From Flammeovirga sp. OC4 (lineage in GTDB: Bacteria > Bacteroidota > Bacteroidia > Cytophagales > Flammeovirgaceae), in contig NZ_JTAM01000009.1 in the NCBI RefSeq assembly GCF_000812565.1, positions 62,001 through 126,000 on the forward strand: DNA of 64,000 nt. The letters run 5' to 3'. This document shows, piece after piece, positions 60,501 to 64,000 of this stretch (position 1 is the first letter of the stretch; each line of letters starts with the position of its first letter). The notes under the pieces are model-generated. The model saw nothing but the letters and a program-made list of their open reading frames with translations. It was not told the DNA's origin and ran no database searches. The position numbers and the translations under genes were made by a program.

Positions 60501-61057
60501 ATGTTAGGATTGCTTTCAGATTGACTAATATGGGAGACAGAAAGAGTGGGTAATTCATCTGTTAAGGGAGTCCAGTTTTGCCCTTTGTTGGTTGTTTTCC
60601 AGATGCCACCTGATACAGAACCAATAATCCATGTGTTGTGAGAAGGATCATTTCTATCAACAATTAATGTTCTAGTTCTTCCAGGAACATTTTTTGGTCC
60701 TCTTTCAATCCACTGTTCGTCTGTAACTGTTTGTGTTATACGTCTATTACTTTTAAAATATGCATTAGCCTTCAAGGTTTCCTTTAGCTTATAACCTTTC
60801 TGATACTGAGCCTCATTTTGTCCGTCTCTTACTTTTAAAGAACGCATGAGTTGAAGAAATTTATCAGGTTTATCAGACTTGATATATCCTTTCGCATTTT
60901 TTTTTAATCTTTTTTCATTATATCTCTCAAAGACAATGTCTTTTGACTGATGTTGAATGATTTCCTCTGAATGGCGATTTTCTTGGTAGAAATAATAAAA
61001 TGCACCAAAAGTCATAAGGAAGAGTAGTCCTGATAAAAAGTTTTTTTGATTGATCAT
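57548..61057 (-). CDS. Secreted BNR/Vps10-like repeat protein with type IX sorting domain
   Basis: The 1169-residue protein starts with a membrane signal segment (FLSGLLFLMTFGAFYYFY). Residues 110-800 carry many BNR/Asp-box repeats: STDGGNTW, SKDGGESWTK, STDMGQTW, SRDAGNSW and SLDGGTSW, typical of a ten-bladed sortilin/Vps10-like propeller. A beta-sandwich follows, and the last 80 residues (IKVYPTEVVNNETNVEL; GIYILVLYNDEIKKSFKIAV) are a type A type IX secretion sorting domain. It is probably exported to the cell surface; the ligand or substrate is unknown. Confidence 0.88.
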   Translation of the reverse strand: MINQKNFLSGLLFLMTFGAFYYFYQENRHSEEIIQHQSKDIVFERYNEKRLKKNAKGYIKSDKPDKFLQLMRSLKVRDGQNEAQYQKGYKLKETLKANAYFKSNRRITQTVTDEQWIERGPKNVPGRTRTLIVDRNDPSHNTWIIGSVSGGIWKTTNKGQNWTPLTDELPTLSVSHISQSESNPNILYACTGEGYGNIDGVKGDGVFKSTDGGNTWFSLENTLNNEDFQIVNRLIIDPTNADNLTVCTSANPGNSYRSSLFVSKDGGESWTKTYEERRSGFSFAIHQVVASPDDFNVQYATINNKGILKSTDMGQTWSLLSGYRVTGRIELGISEVNPNFIYASIAGDGDASEDGNLYLSRDAGNSWALLGANDEIKVLGGQGWYDNAVLAHPYDENSFYVGGVDIWKINILDEDNNVEFQRVSDAYGASGRTINPSFFRNGSTIIEGLHPDHHSFVSVKTTENQFYIINTNDGGVYYSNTGTNPGEENGDWTFAGYGYNTTQFYGIDKRTGVNQYIGGSQDNGTWISSTNPTKDSNYRMFIGGDGFDAIWHSEDEDKLLGSIYNNIIFKSNNRGSVYFESTNGLEDQGEDAPFITKLANSKQNPDVVFAIGKQGVWKSSDFGSNWTLSPISSNQWGVSTFMDVEISEANTDIVWAGHNFSDALYVSTNEGVSFSPTSNNVNDLFVSGSISGIVPDPIYEENAYVLFSYANAPKILKTTDFGENWVDISGFHQNESSATGFPNVAVYDLLVFPFNDNFLWAGTEIGIFESLDGGTSWHPLDGIIPNVCIWDMKYSDNQVYVGTHGRGIWSIDIPINPQPEILSYNSTLSGIEVNINIDAAADSIVVYSKSKERLKGFNTPYDEGEHLLELDSSDLIENEIQFISYKNNTPYKGKVTALNITPYYTPSDSYYNEFTDYSTSSDFIAKGISFQSSVTNFDFAALHSEHPYTNNTLNYCYLRTPIIVKDDNPNFFYKDVTLVATDDDYVSIEAKKGDGDWVNISGSYDASFNRFWEHYSNLGSNGAQNLEIRHQINLKEFYSAGDTILIRFKLSSGESNQNWGWAVTYLNIQSKVEDPVTSNNVDQALFQSIKVYPTEVVNNETNVELETNGSETFYYQLVNIEGKVLQSSSFTTLSGKNKIPLTLNTNDKGIYILVLYNDEIKKSFKIAVQ

Positions 61058-61431
61058 TGTTATTTATAAAGTAATTCTTTATTCGAGATGAATTATTGAT
61101 AAACAAAAAAGTATAAACCTCCATATTACTACAAAGGGTTATAAGATAGAGCTGTACTATAAGGAACTCCAAATATATGTAAAGGTTGTGAAAGTAATAG
61201 ATATAAGAGGTTTTAGATTAGATTTTTAGAAATATTAAGAATATACAATTTTTGAACCGTCGCTTTTGAAAAGTTTTATACTTGTATCAAGATTAAAGTG
61301 TAAACTTTTATCATTAATTTACTTGAATAATACAATAAAAAATCTTTAAAAGTATTACTTTTGAAAGAAGACTATTATTATGAACATTTAGTTGAGGAAT
61401 TGAAGGCTTACAAAAAAAGTCTACCTAAGTT
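61058..61431. other. Divergent intergenic region with candidate pdxA promoter
   Basis: No gene seen. On the plus strand TACTTTTG (61356-61363) matches TAnnTTTG and would start a transcript about 60 bp before pdxA. No clear -33 box was found. The rest is A/T-rich. Confidence 0.45.
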
Positions 61432-62802
61432 ATGAGAGAGAATAAAAATCAAAAAAATAATAGAAGATCTGACAAACCTCGTATTGGTATTACTATCGGT
61501 GATTACAATGGAATCGGACCGGAGGTTATCGTAAAGGTTTTACAAGATAAACGTATAACAAATATTTGTACTCCTGTAGTATATGGTTCAGGTAGAATAC
61601 TGACTAAATACAAAAGGATTTTAGGAATAGAGGATTTTACTTATCATCAATTTAATAACAATAGTTATCTGCATGATCAAAAAATTAATGTTGTCAACTG
61701 TTGGTCTGATGTTCAGGAATTAGACCCTGGAAAAGTGAGTGAATCAGCAGGGAAGTGTGCTTTTTTATCTATTGATAAAGCTTCTGAAGACTTGAAAAGC
61801 GAAGTAATTGATGCAGTAGTGACAGCACCAATTAACAAAGAAAACATTCAAAGTGATGACTTCAAATTTGCGGGTCATACCGAGTACTATCAAGAAAACT
61901 TCGCCACCAATGGAGATACACTCATGACCCTTTGTGAAGGTGATTTGAGAGTAGGCGTTGTGACAGGTCATATCCCATTAAAAGATGTAGCAGATAGCAT
62001 TACCAAAGAGCGATTGAGCTCTAAATTAAATGTCTTTCTAGAGTCTTTGAAGAACGATTTTGGTATTACTAAACCTAAAATTGCTGTAATGGGGTTAAAC
62101 CCTCATGCTGGTGAGGGTGGTTTATTAGGAGATGAAGAAATTAACGTGATTGCTCCTGTAATCAAAGAATTTAAGAAAAGAGGAAACCTTGTTTTTGGCC
62201 CTTTCCCTTCTGACGGTTTCTTTGGAACTATGTCCTTTAAAAATTATGATGGTGTACTTTGTATGTACCATGATCAAGGATTAATACCGTTTAAATTACA
62301 TGCTTTTGAAAATGGTGTGAATTACACCGCTGGATTAAGTATTGTTAGGACATCTCCAGACCATGGAACAGCGTATAATATTGCAGGAAAAGGTATTGCT
62401 GATGAGAAATCATTTAGAGCTGCACTTATGCAAGCGGTAGATATTGTAAAAGTTAGGACTAATGTGATTACAAATAAAATTCGTCCTAATGCAAAACAAA
62501 TGCTTCAAGATCGTAAGGATCAAATGAAGGTTCAAAAAGCTTTAGAAGTAGCAACAGAAGGAGCAGAAGAGTTTGATCTGAGCGAGTTGGAAGCTGGTGA
62601 ACGTAAGGAAGAACAAGTGACTCGTCAGCAAAAAATGCTTGAAAATAAGAGTAAAGGGGGGAATCAAAAGCAAGATCGCCGACCTAATCATCAAAATAAA
62701 GAGCATTGGAAGCCAAGAAAAAACTTTAATAAAGGAGGAAATAGAAATGCGGGTGAGCAAGAACAAAAATCAATTAAACAAAATAAAGAAGCTAAGCAGT
62801 AA
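61432..62802 (+). CDS. pdxA: 4-hydroxythreonine-4-phosphate dehydrogenase with extended tail
   Basis: PdxA oxidises 4-phosphohydroxy-L-threonine in the vitamin B6 pathway. The signatures are GITIGDYNGIGPEV at the start, VTAPINKE, FAGHTEYY (metal-binding His), GLNPHAGEGGLLGDEE, MYHDQGLIPFK and TSPDHGTAY. The enzymatic part ends near residue 365. The N-terminal 15 residues and the C-terminal 90 (rich in Lys, Asn, Gln, Arg; NKGGNRNAGEQEQKSIKQN) are non-standard, low-complexity and probably disordered. The last codons overlap the start and ribosome binding site of the next gene. Confidence 0.92.
   Translation: MRENKNQKNNRRSDKPRIGITIGDYNGIGPEVIVKVLQDKRITNICTPVVYGSGRILTKYKRILGIEDFTYHQFNNNSYLHDQKINVVNCWSDVQELDPGKVSESAGKCAFLSIDKASEDLKSEVIDAVVTAPINKENIQSDDFKFAGHTEYYQENFATNGDTLMTLCEGDLRVGVVTGHIPLKDVADSITKERLSSKLNVFLESLKNDFGITKPKIAVMGLNPHAGEGGLLGDEEINVIAPVIKEFKKRGNLVFGPFPSDGFFGTMSFKNYDGVLCMYHDQGLIPFKLHAFENGVNYTAGLSIVRTSPDHGTAYNIAGKGIADEKSFRAALMQAVDIVKVRTNVITNKIRPNAKQMLQDRKDQMKVQKALEVATEGAEEFDLSELEAGERKEEQVTRQQKMLENKSKGGNQKQDRRPNHQNKEHWKPRKNFNKGGNRNAGEQEQKSIKQNKEAKQ
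62731..62738 (+). promoter_or_regulatory. Strong Shine-Dalgarno inside pdxA, decides the DUF3299 start
   Basis: AAAGGAGG lies 8 bp before the ATG at 62747, inside the pdxA coding sequence. Strong SD sequences are rare in this phylum, so it argues for the internal start and for translation coupled to pdxA. Confidence 0.7.
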
Positions 62803-63241
62803 GGCAATAGTATTTCCACTATTGTTTTCCTTAATTATTTTATCGGGATTTGCAGGACCAAACCCCAATTATGAATTATGGAAAAAGCTTTTAAATGTTG
62901 ATTGGGAGTATAAATACAGTGAGGAATTTGAAATGGATGTACCATTACCAATTTTTCCAAGAGATGTGAAAAAATTGGACGGTACGGAAGTTACGATTAG
63001 AGGATTTGTATTACCTGTAGAAACTACTGATGGTTCAATTATAGTTTCTTATTACCCTTTTTCAAGTTGTTTCTTCTGCGGTGGAGCTGGTCCTGAATCT
63101 GTGGTAGCAATCTTTCTTAAAAATGAAAGAGAAATAGATGAAGAGGAGGCTACTTTCAAGGGTGTTCTTCATTTAAATGATGAAGAAACTGGATTAATTT
63201 ACGAACTTAAAGATGCTGTTGAGGCAAATTCTAATTTCTAA
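62747..63241 (+). CDS. DUF3299-like secreted protein
   Basis: The 164-residue protein starts within pdxA; an in-frame upstream extension exists but the SD favours this ATG. A basic N-terminus precedes a hydrophobic segment (AIVFPLLFSLIILSGFAG), a signal peptide or anchor. The domain contains KKLDGTEVTIRGFVLPVE and YYPFSSCFFCGGAGPESVV, the DUF3299 signature with CxxC-like cysteines that may bind metal. It shares its direction with Fur (3-bp gap), suggesting a metal-related role. Confidence 0.82.
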   Translation: MRVSKNKNQLNKIKKLSSKAIVFPLLFSLIILSGFAGPNPNYELWKKLLNVDWEYKYSEEFEMDVPLPIFPRDVKKLDGTEVTIRGFVLPVETTDGSIIVSYYPFSSCFFCGGAGPESVVAIFLKNEREIDEEEATFKGVLHLNDEETGLIYELKDAVEANSNF

Positions 63242-63244
63242 GAT

Positions 63245-63709
63245 ATGGACGAGATAAAAGAATTATTTATTAAATACCTTGAGGAAAAGAAATTAAGGAA
63301 AACTCCTGAACGCTTTGCCATCATGGAAGAGATATACGGTAGAGGTGGACACTTTGATGTTGAATCGCTGTATATTAATATGAAAAACAAAAACTATAGA
63401 GTGAGTAGAGCTACGGTTTATAATACATTAGATTTGCTTTTAGATTGCAATCTGATCACTAAACATCAGTTTGGAAAGAACTTAGCTCTTTATGAAAAAG
63501 CTCATGGTTTTAAACAACATGATCATTTAATCTGCAAAGAGTGCAATAAGATTCTTGAGTTTTGTGATCCACGTATTCAAAAAATTCAACAAATGGTTGA
63601 AGAGATTTATAACTTCGAAATAGAAAGTCATTCATTAAATTTCTATGGAAGTTGTAAGAATGAAAATTGCGAAGGAAAGCAAAATAAAGAAGAAGTTACA
63701 GAAGAATAA
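63245..63709 (+). CDS. Fur-family transcriptional regulator
   Basis: The 154-residue regulator has the Fur winged helix ([33 protein letters not shown]) and the metal/dimer domain with [15 protein letters not shown] and a C-terminal C-x4-C ([10 protein letters not shown]) zinc site. Whether it senses iron, zinc, manganese or peroxide cannot be decided from motifs. It begins 3 bp after the DUF3299 gene and ends at a bidirectional terminator. Confidence 0.92.
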   Translation: MDEIKELFIKYLEEKKLRKTPERFAIMEEIYGRGGHFDVESLYINMKNKNYRVSRATVYNTLDLLLDCNLITKHQFGKNLALYEKAHGFKQHDHLICKECNKILEFCDPRIQKIQQMVEEIYNFEIESHSLNFYGSCKNENCEGKQNKEEVTEE

Positions 63710-63727
63710 ACTGAATATCTTCAGAAA

Positions 63728-63761
63728 AAAATAACCTACTTTTAATCGAGTAGGTTATTTT
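63728..63761. terminator. Bidirectional terminator after the Fur gene
   Basis: AAAATAACCTACT pairs with AGTAGGTTATTTT (13 bp, loop TTTAATCG) with T-runs in both directions. Its stem includes the end of the opposite aminotransferase gene. Confidence 0.85.
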
Positions 63762-64000
63762 TTTTATAGAAGTAATTTATCTTTTCTGAAACAAATTGGA
63801 TATCCAATGTAGTAAGTCCGATATAAAGAGGTAAACTTAATAAAGTGTTCGATAGTTTTTCAGTGATTGGTAGATCTCCTTTTTTATAACCAAGCTTGCT
63901 GCAAGCCTTTTGTAAATGTGGTGGAACAGGGTAGTGGATTTGTGTATTGATTCCTTCAGTGATTAAGAATTCCTGTAATTCATTTCTTTTATCACATTCA
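63742..64000 (-). CDS. DegT/DnrJ/EryC1-family aminotransferase, C-terminal fragment
   Basis: The gene enters from the right edge; 85 residues are visible. The sequence INTQIHYPVPPHLQKAC, GYKKGDLPITEKLSNTLLSL and PLYIGLT matches the C-terminus of PLP-dependent sugar aminotransferases, where 'H-Y-P-x-P-x-H' and 'L-S-L-P-x-Y' are conserved. These enzymes make amino sugars for surface polysaccharides. The catalytic lysine lies beyond the window, so the substrate is unknown. Confidence 0.82.
   Translation of the reverse strand, partial: ECDKRNELQEFLITEGINTQIHYPVPPHLQKACSKLGYKKGDLPITEKLSNTLLSLPLYIGLTTLDIQFVSEKINYFYKKNNLLD

Noticed and set aside
57548-61057. Sialidase function for the BNR-repeat protein
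   Set aside because: Asp-box repeats alone do not show sialidase activity; the expected catalytic arginine triad was not seen, and the repeat layout fits sortilin-like propellers.
1-64000. CRISPR arrays, tRNA or rRNA genes, diversity-generating retroelement
   Set aside because: No regularly spaced repeats, no cloverleaf-like segments and no reverse transcriptase gene or paired template and variable repeats were seen by eye.

Overview
The window comes from a low-GC Bacteroidota genome, most likely a marine gliding member of the Cytophagales (Flammeovirga-like; the genus is an inference). The signs are a GldG gliding-motility ABC component, a type IX secretion C-terminal sorting domain, a TonB-dependent receptor with an N-terminal carboxypeptidase-regulatory-like domain, two Bacteroidota-style M1 peptidases, weak Shine-Dalgarno sequences, and -7 promoter boxes of the TAnnTTTG type.

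Layout. 1-3.6 kb is host DNA: the 3' end of a class III nucleotide cyclase gene, a short MutS-like ATPase, and a class III (anaerobic) ribonucleotide reductase nrdD on the minus strand, preceded by a cobalamin riboswitch. About 3.7-35.6 kb is an apparently intact Mu-like transposable prophage inserted directly upstream of that riboswitch. 36.2-43.6 kb is an accessory host region: small secreted proteins, a gene remnant, a Rpn/PD-(D/E)XK protein, a TonB-dependent receptor and several palindromic or repeated elements. 43.8-64 kb is mostly conserved host DNA: hemE, a CCA-type tRNA nucleotidyltransferase, gldG, a membrane protein, two tandem M1 peptidases, a glycerate kinase, dprA, rsmA, a large secreted BNR-repeat protein, pdxA, a DUF3299 gene, a Fur-family regulator and the C-terminal end of a DegT-type aminotransferase.

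The prophage is oriented with its immunity/transposition end at high coordinates. A LexA/S24-type repressor (plus strand) faces an early minus-strand operon: a small HTH protein, a DDE transposase (MuA-like), a MuB-like ATPase, a second P-loop ATPase, DUF3164, a GemA-like protein, several unknowns and a NdpA-like nucleoid protein. A plus-strand two-gene cassette at 25.3-26.4 kb looks like cargo. A plus-strand head module (18.9-24.9 kb) holds the terminase subunits, gp36-like connector, DUF935 portal, MuF-like head protein, gpG-like morphogenesis protein and a tail-completion protein. A divergent minus-strand module (18.8-3.9 kb) encodes protease/scaffold, capsid, contractile sheath, tube, a tail chaperone with a -1 frameshift site, tape measure, baseplate, lysis proteins and tail fibres. 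Sheath, gp25-like and gpJ-like proteins indicate a myovirus.

Most notable: the MuF head protein carries a C-terminal domain resembling CdiA-type tRNA-nuclease toxins, with no adjacent immunity gene; the tail chaperone has an in-frame A AAA AAG slippery site joining two ORFs; the B12 riboswitch precedes nrdD, with the prophage lodged upstream of it; and a segment of about 470 bp bounded by exact 19-bp inverted repeats lies at the repressor end of the prophage. The prophage termini could not be fixed by eye.
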